Positions 29,511 through 42,226 of a stretch of DNA of 64,000 nt are shown piece after piece. The notes beneath the pieces are model-generated. The model made no database searches. It had not been told where the DNA came from and worked only from the letters and a program-made list of their open reading frames with translations. The translations under genes were made by a program, and so were the position numbers. Source of the stretch: Staphylococcus equorum (GTDB lineage Bacteria > Bacillota > Bacilli > Staphylococcales > Staphylococcaceae); NCBI RefSeq assembly GCF_001747895.1, contig NZ_LNNB01000019.1, forward strand, positions 184,936-248,935, read 5' to 3'. Position 1 is the stretch's first letter, and each line of letters starts with the position of its first letter.

Positions 29511-30047
29511 ATGAGTCGTGTTGGTAAAAAAATTATTGACATCCCTAGTGACGTAACAGTAACTATTGAAGGCAATACAGTAACTGTTAAAGGTCCTAAA
29601 GGTGAATTGTTTAAAACTATGGATGAAAGAATGACATATAAACAAGATGAAAGTACTTTAGAAGTTGTGAGACCATCTGATTCTAAAGATGATAAAACAG
29701 TACATGGTACAACTCGTACTTTAATTAATAATATGATCATCGGTGTTAAAGAAGGATACCAAAAAACATTAGAACTAGTAGGTGTAGGTTACCGTGCTCA
29801 AATGCAAGGTGAAAACTTAATCCTTAATGTTGGCTATTCACACCCAGTTGAAATTAAAGCTGATAATGGTGTTAGTTTCGCTGTTGAAAAAAATACTAAA
29901 GTTACAGTAACTGGTATTTCTAAAGAAGCAGTTGGCGCTATCGCTTCAAACATTCGTGCAACAAGACCACCAGAACCGTATAAAGGTAAAGGAATTCGCT
30001 ATCAAGGAGAATTCGTTCGCCGTAAAGAAGGTAAAACTGGTAAATAA
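29511..30047 (+). CDS. rplF: Ribosomal protein uL6
   Basis: 178 residues, two L6 repeats. Contains the C-terminal signature [13 protein letters not shown]. Binds helix 97 near the sarcin-ricin loop. Confidence 0.98.
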   Translation: MSRVGKKIIDIPSDVTVTIEGNTVTVKGPKGELFKTMDERMTYKQDESTLEVVRPSDSKDDKTVHGTTRTLINNMIIGVKEGYQKTLELVGVGYRAQMQGENLILNVGYSHPVEIKADNGVSFAVEKNTKVTVTGISKEAVGAIASNIRATRPPEPYKGKGIRYQGEFVRRKEGKTGK

Positions 30048-30078
30048 TAAATAACTTTCAGAAGAAAGGAGTAATAAA

Positions 30079-30441
30079 ATGATCAGCAAAATAGATAAAA
30101 ACCAAGTGCGTTTGAAAAGACATGCTCGTGTCCGTAATAAATTGTCAGGCACAGCTGAAAAACCACGTTTAAACATCTATCGTTCAAACAAACATATTTA
30201 CGCACAAGTTATCGATGATGTTAATGGCAAAACATTAGCACAAGCATCAACACAAGAAAAAGACTTAGCAAATGAAACAGGTTCAAAAGTTGAACTTTCA
30301 GCTAAAGTCGGCGAAACTGTAGCTAAAAGAGCTAGCGATAAAGGTATTAAAACAATTGTTTTTGACCGTGGAGGATATTTATACCATGGCCGTGTTAAAG
30401 CCTTAGCAGATGCAGCTCGTGAAAATGGATTAGAATTTTAA
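30079..30441 (+). CDS. rplR: Ribosomal protein uL18
   Basis: 120 residues, basic N-terminal tail then [20 protein letters not shown] core (here [16 protein letters not shown]) and [20 protein letters not shown] at the end. 5S rRNA binder. Confidence 0.98.
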   Translation: MISKIDKNQVRLKRHARVRNKLSGTAEKPRLNIYRSNKHIYAQVIDDVNGKTLAQASTQEKDLANETGSKVELSAKVGETVAKRASDKGIKTIVFDRGGYLYHGRVKALADAARENGLEF

Positions 30442-30461
30442 TTTGAAGGAGGGACATTTAC

Positions 30462-30959
30462 ATGGCTCGTAGAGAAGAAGTGAAAGAATTTGAAGAACGC
30501 GTTGTTACAATTAACCGTGTTGCTAAAGTTGTAAAAGGTGGTCGTCGTTTCCGTTTCACTGCTTTAGTAGTGGTTGGAGATAAAAACGGTCGCGTTGGAT
30601 TCGGTACTGGTAAAGCACAAGAAGTGCCAGAAGCAATCAAAAAAGCAGTAGAAGCAGCTAAGAAAGATTTAGTAGTTGTTCCACGTGTTGAAGGTACAAC
30701 ACCTCACATTATTAATGGTCGTTTCAGTTCAGGTAATGTTTTAATGAAACCAGCAGCACCAGGTACTGGTGTTATTGCAGGTGGCCCTGTTCGTGCGGTA
30801 TTAGAATTAGCTGGTATCACTGATATCTTAAGTAAATCTTTAGGATCAAATACACCAATCAACATGGTTCGTGCAACAATTAATGGATTAAAAAACCTTA
30901 AAAATGCTGAAGAAGTTGCGAAATTACGCGGCAAATCAGTAGAAGAATTATACAATTAA
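30462..30959 (+). CDS. rpsE: Ribosomal protein uS5
   Basis: 165 residues. The double-stranded-RNA-binding part holds [18 protein letters not shown]; the spectinomycin-site loop (residues around 20-30) shows no deletion. Decoding-fidelity protein. Confidence 0.98.
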   Translation: MARREEVKEFEERVVTINRVAKVVKGGRRFRFTALVVVGDKNGRVGFGTGKAQEVPEAIKKAVEAAKKDLVVVPRVEGTTPHIINGRFSSGNVLMKPAAPGTGVIAGGPVRAVLELAGITDILSKSLGSNTPINMVRATINGLKNLKNAEEVAKLRGKSVEELYN

Positions 30960-30975
30960 GGAGGGAAAATAAGTT

Positions 30976-31155
30976 ATGGCTAAAGTACAAATTACCCTCA
31001 CTCGTAGTGTTATAGGTCGTCCAGAAACACAACGTAAAACTGTTGAAGCTCTAGGTTTGAAAAAAACGAACTCTTCAGTAGTTGTTGAAGATAACCCTGC
31101 TATTCGTGGGCAAATCAACAAAATAAGTCACTTAGTGACAGTAGAAGAAAAATAA
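30976..31155 (+). CDS. rpmD: Ribosomal protein uL30
   Basis: 59 residues: it starts [20 protein letters not shown] and contains [12 protein letters not shown]. Full length for L30. It follows AAGGAGGG and lies between rpsE and rplO as expected. Confidence 0.97.
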   Translation: MAKVQITLTRSVIGRPETQRKTVEALGLKKTNSSVVVEDNPAIRGQINKISHLVTVEEK

Positions 31156-31171
31156 TTAAGGAGGTGCCGAA

Positions 31172-31611
31172 ATGAAATTACATGAGCTAAAACCGTCAGA
31201 AGGTTCTCGTAAAGTACGTAACCGTGTTGGACGTGGTGCAGCAACTGGTAACGGTAAAACTAGTGGCCGTGGACAAAAAGGTCAAAAATCACGTTCAGGT
31301 GGTAGTGTAAGACCAGGTTTCGAAGGTGGTCAATTACCATTATTCCGTCGTTTACCAAAACGAGGTTTTACTAACATTAACCGTAAGGAATATGCTATTG
31401 TTAACTTAGACCAACTTAATAAATTTGAGGATGGTACTGAAGTAACTCCTGCTTTATTAGTAGAATCTGGTGTAGTTAAGAACGAAAAATCTGGTATTAA
31501 AGTACTAGGTAAAGGTTCACTAGACAAAAAGTTAACTGTGAAAGCTAACAAATTCTCTGCGTCTGCAGTAGATGCTATTGATGCAAAAGGCGGAGCACAC
31601 GAGGTGATCTA

Positions 31612-31612
<1 letters not shown>
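31172..31612 (+). CDS. rplO: Ribosomal protein uL15
   Basis: 146 residues. Gly-rich basic N-terminal arm ([19 protein letters not shown]) and globular C-terminus. The last base of its stop is the first base of secY (TAATG), so secY is translationally coupled. Confidence 0.98.
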
Positions 31613-33572
<1,960 letters not shown>

Positions 33573-33610
33573 TATCAACTTGTACGGTCTATGGAATGTC
33601 GAAAGTATAA

Positions 33611-33638
33611 TTGAATAAGAGTGACAATGCGATATAGT
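33611..33638 (+). promoter_or_regulatory. Promoter candidate P1 upstream of infA
   Basis: TTGAAT, 16 bases, TATAGT in the 172-base adk-infA spacer, the only long gap inside the cluster. Confidence 0.5.
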
Positions 33639-33652
33639 AATTCATTTTAATT

Positions 33653-33744
33653 TTGTTAAACTTATTAACAACACTTATAGACTCGTATGGTTAGAGTTGA
33701 TTGTTGACGATAACCAACTATTGCAAAAAGGGGGAAGTTAATAA
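33653..33744 (+). promoter_or_regulatory. Promoter candidate P2 and short leader of infA
   Basis: TTGTTA (33653-33658), 17 bases, TATAGA (33676-33681). The leader then has TGGTTA/TAACCA arms (about 33688-33717) before AAAAAGGGGG. Together with P1 it could raise infA-rpoA expression independently of the upstream genes. Confidence 0.45.
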
Positions 33745-33963
33745 ATGGCTAAACAAGATGTTATTGAATTAGAAGGTACTGTGTTAGATACTTTACCAAA
33801 TGCAATGTTTAAAGTAGAATTAGAAAATGGTCATGAGATTTTAGCTCACGTAAGTGGTAAAATCAGAATGAATTATATTCGTATTCTGCCTGGCGACAAA
33901 GTAACTGTAGAAATGTCTCCGTACGATTTAACGCGCGGAAGAATTACGTATCGTTATAAATAA
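33745..33963 (+). CDS. infA: Translation initiation factor IF-1
   Basis: 72 residues, a single OB-fold: [20 protein letters not shown] and [19 protein letters not shown]. Occupies the ribosomal A site during initiation. Strong GGGGG-type Shine-Dalgarno. Confidence 0.98.
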
Positions 33964-33982
33964 TCGTCACTCCATAATATAG

Positions 33983-34108
<126 letters not shown>

Positions 34109-34129
34109 TAAAGAGAGGTGTAAATAATT

Positions 34130-34495
34130 ATGGCACGTATTGCAGGAGTAGATATTCCACGTGAAAAACGTATTGTTATTTCATTAACTTATGTATATGG
34201 TATCGGTACTACTACAGCGAATAAAATTGCTGAAGAAGCTAACGTTTCACCAGATACACGCGTTAACGAATTAACTGATGATGAATTAGGTCGTATCCGT
34301 GAAGTAGTAGATAGCTATAAAGTAGAAGGTGACTTACGTCGTGAGCAAAACTTAAACATTAAACGTTTAATGGAAATCTCATCATACCGTGGTATCCGTC
34401 ACCGTCGTGGCTTACCAGTACGCGGACAAAAGACTAAGAACAATGCTCGTACTCGTAAAGGCCCAGTTAAAACTGTAGCTAACAAGAAAAAATAA
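34130..34495 (+). CDS. rpsM: Ribosomal protein uS13
   Basis: 121 residues. [14 protein letters not shown] at the start, YVYGIG helix-two-turn-helix motif and the basic tail [15 protein letters not shown], which contacts P-site tRNA. Confidence 0.98.
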   Translation: MARIAGVDIPREKRIVISLTYVYGIGTTTANKIAEEANVSPDTRVNELTDDELGRIREVVDSYKVEGDLRREQNLNIKRLMEISSYRGIRHRRGLPVRGQKTKNNARTRKGPVKTVANKKK

Positions 34496-34518
34496 TAGGT
34501 AAAGGAGGCAAAATTTAA

Positions 34519-34908
34519 ATGGCACGTAAACAAGTATCTCGTAAACGTAGAGTGAAAAAGAATATTGAAAATGGTGTGGCTCACATCCGTTCAACATTCA
34601 ATAATACAATCGTAACAATTACTGATGAATTTGGTAATGCGTTATCATGGTCATCAGCAGGTGCACTTGGATTCAAAGGATCAAAAAAATCAACTCCATT
34701 CGCAGCTCAAATGGCATCAGAAACTGCTGCTAAATCAGCTATGGAACATGGTTTGAAATCTGTTGAAGTCACTGTAAAAGGCCCAGGTCCTGGTCGTGAA
34801 TCAGCTATCCGTGCGTTACAATCAGCTGGATTAGATGTAACTGCAATCCGTGACGTTACTCCAGTTCCACATAATGGTTGTCGTCCACCAAAACGTCGTC
34901 GCGTATAA
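34519..34908 (+). CDS. rpsK: Ribosomal protein uS11
   Basis: 129 residues. Contains [18 protein letters not shown] and the C-terminal [15 protein letters not shown]. Shapes the platform and the mRNA exit site. Confidence 0.98.
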   Translation: MARKQVSRKRRVKKNIENGVAHIRSTFNNTIVTITDEFGNALSWSSAGALGFKGSKKSTPFAAQMASETAAKSAMEHGLKSVEVTVKGPGPGRESAIRALQSAGLDVTAIRDVTPVPHNGCRPPKRRRV

Positions 34909-34985
34909 TTTTATTGTTATTGTCGCAGGTCACTGAGAAATTACAGTACAAATCAAGTCGACGTAATCAAGGAGGATATTTGTAA

Positions 34986-35930
34986 ATGATTGAAATCGAA
35001 AAACCTAGAATTGAAACAATTGAAATTAGTGATGATGCTAAATTCGGTAAGTTCGTTGTTGAACCACTAGAACGTGGCTACGGTACTACACTAGGAAACT
35101 CCTTACGTCGTATCCTACTATCTTCATTACCAGGTGCAGCCGTTAAATACATTGAAATCGAAGGCGTATTACATGAATTCTCAGCTATAGATAATGTTGT
35201 TGAAGATGTTTCTGCAATTATTATGAACATCAAAAAATTAGCATTAAAAATCTATTCTGAAGAAGAAAAAACTTTGGAAATCGATGTTAAAGATGAAGGC
35301 GAAGTAACTGCAAGTGACATTACTCATGATAGTGATGTAGAGATACTGAATCCTGAGATTAAAATTGCAACTGTTTCTAAAGGTGGACATTTAAAAATCC
35401 GTCTCGTTGCGAATAAAGGTAGAGGCTACGCATTAGCAGAACAAAATAACACTAGTGATTTACCAATTGGTGTAATTCCAGTTGATTCATTATATTCACC
35501 TGTAGAACGTGTTAACTATACTGTAGAAAACACACGCGTAGGTCAAAGTAGTGATTTTGATAAATTAACGTTAGATGTTTGGACTAATGGTTCTATAACG
35601 CCACAAGAGTCTGTTTCATTAGCTGCAAAAATCTTAACTGAACATTTGAATATCTTTGTTGGATTAACTGATGAAGCACAAAATGCTGAAATCATGATTG
35701 AAAAAGAAGAAGATCAAAAAGAAAAAGTTCTTGAAATGTCAATTGAGGAATTAGATTTATCTGTACGTTCTTACAACTGTTTAAAACGCGCAGGTATCAA
35801 CTCTGTACAAGAGTTAGCTGATAAATCAGAAGCTGATATGATGAAAGTCCGTAATTTAGGTCGTAAATCTTTAGAAGAAGTTAAATATAAACTTGAAGAT
35901 TTAGGTTTAGGCTTAAGAAAAGAAGATTAA
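34986..35930 (+). CDS. rpoA: RNA polymerase alpha subunit
   Basis: 314 residues. The N-terminal assembly domain has [21 protein letters not shown] (about residues 28-48); a linker at about 230-245; the C-terminal domain (about 246-310) with [13 protein letters not shown] and [11 protein letters not shown] binds UP-element DNA and activators. Its 77-base upstream spacer is longer than others in the cluster but shows no clear promoter. Confidence 0.98.
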   Translation: MIEIEKPRIETIEISDDAKFGKFVVEPLERGYGTTLGNSLRRILLSSLPGAAVKYIEIEGVLHEFSAIDNVVEDVSAIIMNIKKLALKIYSEEEKTLEIDVKDEGEVTASDITHDSDVEILNPEIKIATVSKGGHLKIRLVANKGRGYALAEQNNTSDLPIGVIPVDSLYSPVERVNYTVENTRVGQSSDFDKLTLDVWTNGSITPQESVSLAAKILTEHLNIFVGLTDEAQNAEIMIEKEEDQKEKVLEMSIEELDLSVRSYNCLKRAGINSVQELADKSEADMMKVRNLGRKSLEEVKYKLEDLGLGLRKED

Positions 35931-35948
35931 TATAAAGGAGGTTAACTC

Positions 35949-36317
35949 ATGGGTTACAGAAAATTAGGTCGTACTTCTGATCAACGTAAAGCTATGTTAC
36001 GCGATTTAGCTACTTCACTTATCGTTAGTGAACGTGTTGAAACTACAGAAGCACGTGCAAAAGAACTACGTAGTGTTGTTGAAAAATTAATCACTTTAGG
36101 TAAAAAAGGAGATTTAGCTTCTCGTCGTCAAGCTGCTAAAACTTTACGTAATGTTGAAATCTTAAATGATGATGAATCAATTCAAACTGCACTACAAAAA
36201 TTATTCGGTGAAGTTGCTGAACGTTATACAGAACGTCAAGGCGGTTACACTCGTATTCTTAAAGTAGGCCCTCGTCGCGGTGACGGAGCTGAATCAGTAA
36301 TTATCGAATTAGTTTAA
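35949..36317 (+). CDS. rplQ: Ribosomal protein bL17
   Basis: 122 residues, starting [20 protein letters not shown]. Last gene of the alpha segment, followed by a terminator region. Confidence 0.98.
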   Translation: MGYRKLGRTSDQRKAMLRDLATSLIVSERVETTEARAKELRSVVEKLITLGKKGDLASRRQAAKTLRNVEILNDDESIQTALQKLFGEVAERYTERQGGYTRILKVGPRRGDGAESVIIELV

Positions 36318-36400
36318 TTTAAATATACGTACTACTATGTATAAAGCAAATGAGTGCAACGATAATGTTTGCCACATACAAATATTGTCTAGCTCAGAGT

Positions 36401-36469
36401 ACCCCATCAAACTTAATAAACTTTAAAGCGTGAACTCAAAAATATGATGGGGTGCGCGCTTTTTTTATT
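36401..36469 (+). terminator. Terminator of the S10-spc-alpha cluster
   Basis: ACCCCATCA (36401-36409) pairs with TGATGGGGT (36445-36453); an alternative AAAGCG/CGCGCTTT pairing is also possible. A run of seven T follows at about 36460. The loop of 35 bases is long for an intrinsic terminator. Confidence 0.7.
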
Positions 36470-36470
36470 T

Positions 36471-36511
36471 ATAAGGCCCCCTCAATTCTGTAGGAATTGA
36501 GGGGGCCTTAT
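36471..36511. repeat. Perfect 18-bp GC-rich palindrome
   Basis: ATAAGGCCCCCTCAATTC and its exact reverse complement flank TGTAG. The stem would be extremely stable for this genome, yet neither strand has a T-run after it; the T-run lies before it on the plus strand. Confidence 0.8.
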
Positions 36512-36732
36512 GCAATTGCAAATCAACTATGAACCTCTGAAGTTAACACATTAGTAAAGGATGAACACTTACACTAATGCGCAAATGTCAAAAGAGCTAT
36601 ATTATAAAAGTTTTAAAGTACTTCTTTATAGCAGTGTTTCTTTAGACTTTACTAGTGCTTCTTTAGAAAGTTTCATGTAAAATAGGATAAGTATACAACA
36701 ATGATGAATATAAATTTTGGGAGGCAATTGAT

Positions 36733-37542
36733 ATGGAAACGCGAGATAATATTATTACATTTAACCATGTTTCATTTAAATATAATAGTGATGAACGATT
36801 TGCGTTAAATGATGTATCTTTTGAGATTCCAAAAGGACAATGGACATCAATTGTAGGACATAATGGCTCAGGTAAATCTACTATCGCCAAACTCATGATA
36901 GGCATAGAATCACCATTTGATGGTGATATTTATTTGCGTAATAGATTAGTTCACGAAGATAATTTGAATTACCTAAGACAGCACATTGGCATTGTGTTCC
37001 AAAATCCTGAAAATCAATTTGTAGGGTCTACAGTGGAGTATGACGTTGCATTTGGTTTAGAAAATAATGGCGTAACATATGAAAGCATGCAGACTATTGT
37101 GCCTGAAGCATTAGCTGACGTAGAAATGTTAGATCGGGCTACATATGAACCCCAGTCTCTCTCAGGAGGCCAAAAGCAACGTGTTGCAATTGCAGGGGTT
37201 CTCGCTTTGAATACAGATATCATTATATTAGACGAAGCTACATCTATGTTAGACCCTGCTGGTAGAAATGAATTACTTTCATTGATTCATCGTTTAAAAG
37301 ACGATAAAGATGTTACGATTATTTCTATTACACATGATTTGTCAGAAGCAGTAGAGGCCGACCATGTAGTGGTATTAAATGAAGGTACTGTATATCAATC
37401 GGGCTTACCACAAGAAATTTTTAGTGATGGTAATGAACTCACAAAGATTGGTTTAGACCTTCCATTTTCAATGCGGATGAATCAGCAGTTATTAGGCGTT
37501 ACTGATTACATAACTTATGAAGGGTTGGTAAGAAAATTATGA
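36733..37542 (+). CDS. ecfA1: EcfA1, energy-coupling factor ATPase
   Basis: 269 residues. Walker [10 protein letters not shown] (about residues 42-50), Q-loop [12 protein letters not shown] signature LSGGQKQR and Walker [13 protein letters not shown]. One of two ATPases of the ECF module that powers uptake of several vitamins through exchangeable S components. Overlaps ecfA2 by four bases (ATGA). Staphylococci keep this module beside the ribosomal cluster. Confidence 0.96.
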   Translation: METRDNIITFNHVSFKYNSDERFALNDVSFEIPKGQWTSIVGHNGSGKSTIAKLMIGIESPFDGDIYLRNRLVHEDNLNYLRQHIGIVFQNPENQFVGSTVEYDVAFGLENNGVTYESMQTIVPEALADVEMLDRATYEPQSLSGGQKQRVAIAGVLALNTDIIILDEATSMLDPAGRNELLSLIHRLKDDKDVTIISITHDLSEAVEADHVVVLNEGTVYQSGLPQEIFSDGNELTKIGLDLPFSMRMNQQLLGVTDYITYEGLVRKL

Positions 37543-38402
37543 CGGTTCATTTTAACCAAGTTAGTTATGTATATCAAAATGGCACACCGTTTGAGTATCT
37601 CGCGTTGGAAGACATTGTCACGTCATTTGAAAAAGGGAAATACTATGCTGTGATAGGACAAACTGGTTCTGGTAAATCGACATTGATTCAGCATTTCAAT
37701 GGTCTTTTAAAGCCAACTAATGGTGCGTTAGAAGTAGATGATATAACAATCACCCATAAGACTAAAGATAAGTTTTTAAAGCAAGTACGTAAACGAGTAG
37801 GGGTTGTATTTCAATTTCCAGAGTCACAGCTATTCGAAGATTCAGTTGAAAGAGAGATTCTTTTTGGTCCTCAAAACTTTAATATGCCTCTTAACGAAGT
37901 AAAAGAACGTGCGTTTCGTTTACTATTAGAATTTGGTTTTAATAGGGATGTATTGCAGCAGTCTCCTTTTCAAATGTCAGGTGGTCAAATGAGAAAGATT
38001 GCAATTACATCAATATTGGCAATGGATCCAGACATTGTTATTTTAGATGAACCTACTGCAGGCCTTGATCCAAAGAGTAGAAAACAAATCATGGAATTAA
38101 TAAAAAAACTTCAAGTAGAACAACAAAAAACAATCATCCTTGTAACGCATGAAATGAATGATGTAGCCAAATATGTAGATGAAGTTAAAATTATGAGCAA
38201 TGGCAAACTTATTGATTCATGTACACCACGTAAACTATTTAGTGATACGAATTACGTGAATCAAATGCACTTAGATGTACCAAACATTGTGAAACTGCAA
38301 AGAGATATTGAAGATAAACATCAATATTATTTTAATAAAATCGCATTAACTGAAGCAGAATTTATTGAAATGTATAAGGAGTGGCAACAACATGAGAGAT
38401 AA
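37539..38402 (+). CDS. ecfA2: EcfA2, energy-coupling factor ATPase
   Basis: 287 residues. Walker [11 protein letters not shown]-loop [14 protein letters not shown], signature MSGGQMRK and Walker [13 protein letters not shown]. Pairs with EcfA1. The tail reads into the ecfT start, overlapping 11 bases. Confidence 0.96.
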   Translation: MTVHFNQVSYVYQNGTPFEYLALEDIVTSFEKGKYYAVIGQTGSGKSTLIQHFNGLLKPTNGALEVDDITITHKTKDKFLKQVRKRVGVVFQFPESQLFEDSVEREILFGPQNFNMPLNEVKERAFRLLLEFGFNRDVLQQSPFQMSGGQMRKIAITSILAMDPDIVILDEPTAGLDPKSRKQIMELIKKLQVEQQKTIILVTHEMNDVAKYVDEVKIMSNGKLIDSCTPRKLFSDTNYVNQMHLDVPNIVKLQRDIEDKHQYYFNKIALTEAEFIEMYKEWQQHER

Positions 38403-39198
38403 ATTTATCATAGGTCGCTATCTTCCGTTAGATACAATAATCCATCGTTTGGACCCTCGTTCAAAATTGATATTTGTCTTCTTATTTATTGTATTAATCT
38501 TTTTTGCACATTCGTTTGCTACTTATTTTTGGTTGTTTCTATTAATATTAAGTTTTATGAAATTAGCTCATATTAAATTATGGTTTTTAGTAAAAGGATT
38601 GACACCAATTTGGATATTTCTCATCTTTACCTTTCTAATGCATTTGTTTCTAACCAAAGGTGGCACAAGAATATTTGAGCTTTCATTTATCTCCATCGAT
38701 ACAAATGGTATTTTAGAGGGTATTTATATTGTCTTGAGACTTATGTTCATCATTATGATTTCAACGATATTAACGCTAACGACAAGTCCTATTGACTTAA
38801 CAGACGCATTTGAAAGGTTATTATCACCATTGAAACTTGTTAAAATACCTGTACATCTGTTGAGCATGATGATGTCGATAGCATTGCGATTTATACCGAC
38901 ACTGATGAATGAGTTAGATAAAATTATTTTAGCTCAAAAATCTCGTGGCTCAGAAATAAGCGCTGGAGGATTGGTTAATCGAGTAAAAGCATTTATACCA
39001 TTATTAATACCATTGTTTATTTCTGCGTTTCAAAGAGCAGAAGATTTAGCTATCGCCATGGAAGTAAGAGGCTACGATACTAAAAAACAACGTACGAGTT
39101 ATCGTAAGTTGCAATGGCGATGGACAGATGTATTAGTACTCACATTACTAATACCAATAGCAGTGATATTGTTTGTTTTAAAATATATAGGAGTGTAA
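38392..39198 (+). CDS. ecfT: EcfT, ECF transmembrane subunit
   Basis: 268 residues from the ATG at 38392, after AAGGAGTGG inside ecfA2; an earlier in-frame start is not needed. Five to six membrane helices, then the two coupling motifs KSRG (near residue 185) and EVRG (near 226) that dock on the ATPases. Couples ATP hydrolysis to the S component. No S component gene is adjacent, consistent with a shared (group II) module. Confidence 0.95.
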   Translation: MRDKFIIGRYLPLDTIIHRLDPRSKLIFVFLFIVLIFFAHSFATYFWLFLLILSFMKLAHIKLWFLVKGLTPIWIFLIFTFLMHLFLTKGGTRIFELSFISIDTNGILEGIYIVLRLMFIIMISTILTLTTSPIDLTDAFERLLSPLKLVKIPVHLLSMMMSIALRFIPTLMNELDKIILAQKSRGSEISAGGLVNRVKAFIPLLIPLFISAFQRAEDLAIAMEVRGYDTKKQRTSYRKLQWRWTDVLVLTLLIPIAVILFVLKYIGV

Positions 39199-39201
39199 TG
39201 C

Positions 39202-40008
39202 ATGATGCGTGTTTTAGTAAATATTTCATACCAAGGAAGTCAGTTTCTTGGTTTTCAAATACAACAAAATGGTAGAACGGTACAACAACAGTTTGAGAAA
39301 ATACTTAAAAGAATGCATAAACGTCATGTGCGAATTCACCCAAGTAGTAGAACAGATAAAGGTGTTCATGCACTAGAGCAATATTTTCATTTTGATACGG
39401 AATTAAACATCGCTGCACCGCAATGGAAGTACGTAATGAATCGCGCTTTGCCTGATGATGTATATGTGAATGATGTAACATTCGTGGACGATGATTTTCA
39501 TTGTAGATATGATTGTGTCGGCAAGTCTTATCGTTATAAAATTTATCAATCTGAGCATAAGGATCCTTTTCAATGTGGTTTAAAAACATATATTACTGAT
39601 TCATTAGATATTGAAAAAATGAATAGGGCAGCTCAATTATTTGTGGGAACGCATGATTTTACGGGTTTTTGTTCACAAAAAACAGAAGTAGAGAGTAAAG
39701 TTCGCACATTGTATGAAAGTCGAATTAAAATTACAGAAAATGGTCTAGATTATATTGTCACAGGCTCAGGATTCCTATATAATATGGTACGTGTGCTTAT
39801 GGCGTTTCTATTAGAAGTTGGCAAAGGAAAGCGTAATCCTGAAGAGGTACCTGAACTATTAATGATGAAAGATCGTAATCAGGTGCCGTATACTGCACCA
39901 TCAGAAGGATTATATTTAGAGCGGATTTATTTGACACCTTCAGCGTTAATCAATGACTTTGGTAGTAATATAAAAATACATCAAAAAAAATCATCACAAA
40001 ATGATTAA
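39202..40008 (+). CDS. truA: TruA, tRNA pseudouridine(38-40) synthase
   Basis: 268 residues; the second Met (39205) is an equally possible start, both following ATAGGAG. The catalytic Asp is in [26 protein letters not shown] and [10 protein letters not shown] are family motifs. Modifies U38-U40 of the anticodon arm. It lies three bases after ecfT, a common Firmicute arrangement. Confidence 0.95.
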   Translation: MMRVLVNISYQGSQFLGFQIQQNGRTVQQQFEKILKRMHKRHVRIHPSSRTDKGVHALEQYFHFDTELNIAAPQWKYVMNRALPDDVYVNDVTFVDDDFHCRYDCVGKSYRYKIYQSEHKDPFQCGLKTYITDSLDIEKMNRAAQLFVGTHDFTGFCSQKTEVESKVRTLYESRIKITENGLDYIVTGSGFLYNMVRVLMAFLLEVGKGKRNPEEVPELLMMKDRNQVPYTAPSEGLYLERIYLTPSALINDFGSNIKIHQKKSSQND

Positions 40009-40014
40009 ATAAGA

Positions 40015-40043
40015 TTGACAAAACGGCTTAAAAATTATACGAT
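40015..40043 (+). promoter_or_regulatory. Promoter of rplM-rpsI
   Basis: TTGACA, 17 bases, TACGAT: perfect -35 and good spacing. The predicted start near 40050 leaves a leader of about 165 nt. Confidence 0.75.
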
Positions 40044-40049
40044 TACTAA

Positions 40050-40215
40050 CGGTATTGTTTTATATCACCCACGATAAGCCCCGGAATCTTATTGTGTAAC
40101 AAGATATAGAAGCACGTAGAACAAGAACAAAAAATTAACAAAATAAATGACATCTAAACTTAAAAGTAATAACTATTAAACAAGAAACATTTATTTATTC
40201 TAGGAGGACAATTAT
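40050..40215 (+). promoter_or_regulatory. Structured leader of rplM (L13-leader type)
   Basis: Nested stem: TATATC (40061-40066) pairs with GATATA (40103-40108), and inside it CACGATAAG (40070-40078) pairs with CTTATTGTG (40088-40096), with a C/G-rich loop CCCCGGAAT. Firmicutes carry a known autoregulatory L13 leader RNA at this place; assignment to that class is by position and shape, not by a model search. Confidence 0.6.
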
Positions 40216-40653
40216 ATGCGTCAAACATTTATGGCTAATGAATCAAACATTGAGCGCAAATGGTATGTTATTGATGCTGAAGATAAAACACTTGGTCGTT
40301 TATCATCAGAGGTAGCAACTATTTTACGCGGTAAAAATAAAGCAACTTATACACCACACGTTGATACAGGTGATTATGTAATTATCATCAACGCTTCAAA
40401 AATACATTTTACAGGTAACAAAGAACAAGATAAAATGTATTATCGTCACTCAAACCACCCAGGCGGAATTAAATCAATTTCTGCTGGTGAGTTAAAAGCT
40501 AAGAACCCAGAACGTTTACTTGAAAATTCAATTAAAGGTATGCTACCAAGCACGCGTTTAGGTGAAAAACAAGGTAAAAAATTATTTGTATATGGTGGCG
40601 CTGAACATCCACACGCTGCACAACAACCAGAAAACTACGAGTTACGTGGTTAA
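40216..40653 (+). CDS. rplM: Ribosomal protein uL13
   Basis: 145 residues. Starts [20 protein letters not shown]; central [13 protein letters not shown] and [10 protein letters not shown]. Early 50S assembly protein. AGGAGG precedes the ATG. Confidence 0.98.
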   Translation: MRQTFMANESNIERKWYVIDAEDKTLGRLSSEVATILRGKNKATYTPHVDTGDYVIIINASKIHFTGNKEQDKMYYRHSNHPGGIKSISAGELKAKNPERLLENSIKGMLPSTRLGEKQGKKLFVYGGAEHPHAAQQPENYELRG

Positions 40654-40672
40654 TTAAAAGGAGGAAATTACA

Positions 40673-41065
40673 TTGGCACAAGTTGAATATAAAGGCACAG
40701 GCCGTCGTAAAAACTCAGTAGCACGTGTACGTTTAGTACCAGGTGAAGGTAATATTACTGTTAACGGCAGCGATGTACGTAGCTACTTACCATTTGAATC
40801 ATTAATTTTAGATATAAACCAACCGTTTGATGTTACAGAAACTAAAGGTAACTATGATGTTTTAGTTAACGTTCACGGCGGTGGATTTACTGGACAAGCT
40901 CAAGCAATCCGTCACGGTATTGCTCGTGCATTATTAGAAGCAGATCCTGAATACAGAGGTTCTTTAAAACGCGCTGGATTACTTACTCGTGATCCTCGTA
41001 TGAAAGAACGTAAAAAACCAGGTCTTAAAAAAGCTCGTCGTTCACCACAGTTCTCAAAACGTTAA
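40673..41065 (+). CDS. rpsI: Ribosomal protein uS9
   Basis: 130 residues with a TTG start after AAAGGAGG, giving [19 protein letters not shown]. Ends [12 protein letters not shown]; the terminal KR contacts P-site tRNA. Confidence 0.97.
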   Translation: MAQVEYKGTGRRKNSVARVRLVPGEGNITVNGSDVRSYLPFESLILDINQPFDVTETKGNYDVLVNVHGGGFTGQAQAIRHGIARALLEADPEYRGSLKRAGLLTRDPRMKERKKPGLKKARRSPQFSKR

Positions 41066-41146
41066 TATTACTACTGCAACTGTTGCGAACTTATTCGCTT
41101 CCAGATACAGTACGCAAATTAGTGTAGACAGTTTGTGTTCGATATT

Positions 41147-41185
41147 AAAAAGCACTTTCCAATTATATTGGAAAGTGCTTTTTTT
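41147..41185 (+). terminator. Terminator of rplM-rpsI
   Basis: AAAAAGCACTTTCCAA pairs with TTGGAAAGTGCTTTTT around a short loop, followed by more T. Confidence 0.92.
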
Positions 41186-41233
41186 GTATTACAAAATAAA
41201 AATTTATTTTAAAACGTTAAGTATGATAAGATG

Positions 41234-41263
41234 TTGGGTAATTAAAGAAAATAACTCTATAAT
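41234..41263 (+). promoter_or_regulatory. Promoter of the DUF915 gene
   Basis: TTGGGT, 18 bases, TATAAT; start near 41270, only about nine bases before the ATG, so the transcript would be nearly leaderless. The ribosome binding site (AAGGCG) partly overlaps the start region. Confidence 0.4.
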
Positions 41264-41278
41264 ATAAGGCGTGATTAC

Positions 41279-42157
41279 ATGGAAGATAAAAAGAACTCTC
41301 GTAATTTCTACACAGTACTACTTATCATTTTGCTCGTTGCCTTATTAAGTGTGGTTATTTTAGTAATTAAATATTATGGAAATAACGAATATCCTGTCAG
41401 AAGTGATTCCGAGGAAGCGATACCTACATTTTACCTTCATGGATATAAAGGCTCAGCTGATTCAGGGAATTTTCTAGTAAATTCAGCTATTAAGTCAGGT
41501 GCATCAAAAGAGGTTATTCAAGCATATGTTTCATCTGATGGAAAGGTGACATTCGATGGAAACTTAACAAGTAAATCTAAATATCCAATTATTAAAATTA
41601 AGTTAGAAGATAATAATAATGAAAATGTAGAAAAAAATGCAAAATGGATAAGAAATGTCATCATTGCCACGAACTATCAATATAACTTTGAAAAATTTAA
41701 TTTTGTCGCACATTCTATGAGCAATAAATCATTTAGTTACTATATGTTAAATTATGGAGACGATGAACAACTACCTACTTTAAATAAAGTAGTAAATTTA
41801 GCTGGAAACTTTAATGGTGAGGTAGATGTAGATGGTAAAAAATTAAATGTTGAATTAGATAAAAATGGTAAGCCTAATAAAATGATGGATGATTATAAAG
41901 AATTACGAGCAATGAAACATAAATATCCTGATAACGTAAATGTGCTAAATATATATGGAGACATAGAAGATGGCACAGATTCAGATGGTAGGGTGACTAA
42001 TGTATCTTCAAGGTCATTAAAGTATTTATTAGGTGACAGCGTAAAATCATATGATGAATTTAAAGTGCATGGCCCTAATGCAGAGCATGGAAAACTAGCA
42101 AATAATAAAAAAGTGCAAGATAAAATAAATGAATTCTTATGGAATAAAGATCTTTAA
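41279..42157 (+). CDS. DUF915-type alpha/beta hydrolase, membrane-anchored
   Basis: 292 residues. An N-terminal membrane helix (about 12-30) after a short charged cytoplasmic tail, then an extracytoplasmic domain. PTFYLHGYKGSADS (about 49-62) is the oxyanion/HG motif of alpha/beta hydrolases and FVAHSMSNKSF (about 141-151) is the nucleophile elbow, with Ser replacing the second Gly of G.S.G. A late GPNAEHGKL offers the catalytic His. Looks like the staphylococcal cell-surface DUF915 family; substrate unknown. No lipobox Cys. Confidence 0.8.
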   Translation: MEDKKNSRNFYTVLLIILLVALLSVVILVIKYYGNNEYPVRSDSEEAIPTFYLHGYKGSADSGNFLVNSAIKSGASKEVIQAYVSSDGKVTFDGNLTSKSKYPIIKIKLEDNNNENVEKNAKWIRNVIIATNYQYNFEKFNFVAHSMSNKSFSYYMLNYGDDEQLPTLNKVVNLAGNFNGEVDVDGKKLNVELDKNGKPNKMMDDYKELRAMKHKYPDNVNVLNIYGDIEDGTDSDGRVTNVSSRSLKYLLGDSVKSYDEFKVHGPNAEHGKLANNKKVQDKINEFLWNKDL

Positions 42158-42171
42158 ATTAAAATATCATG

Positions 42172-42226
42172 CAAAAAAGCAACATATCAGCCGACAGTTA
42201 AATGTGTGCGATATGTTGCTTTTATT
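42172..42226. terminator. Bidirectional terminator
   Basis: AAAAAGCAACATATC pairs with GATATGTTGCTTTT. It ends the DUF915 gene rightward and overlaps the stop of the oxidoreductase coming from the right. Confidence 0.85.

Larger units (their letters stand above)
36318..36732. other. Spacer between rplQ and ecfA1
   Basis: 415 bases without a gene. It contains the cluster terminator (36401-36469) and a perfect 18-bp palindrome (36471-36511). From 36540 on it is AT-rich with CTTTAGA-type repeats (TTTCTTTAGAC, GCTTCTTTAGAAAG) and presumably the ecf promoter, which I could not place with confidence. Confidence 0.5.
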
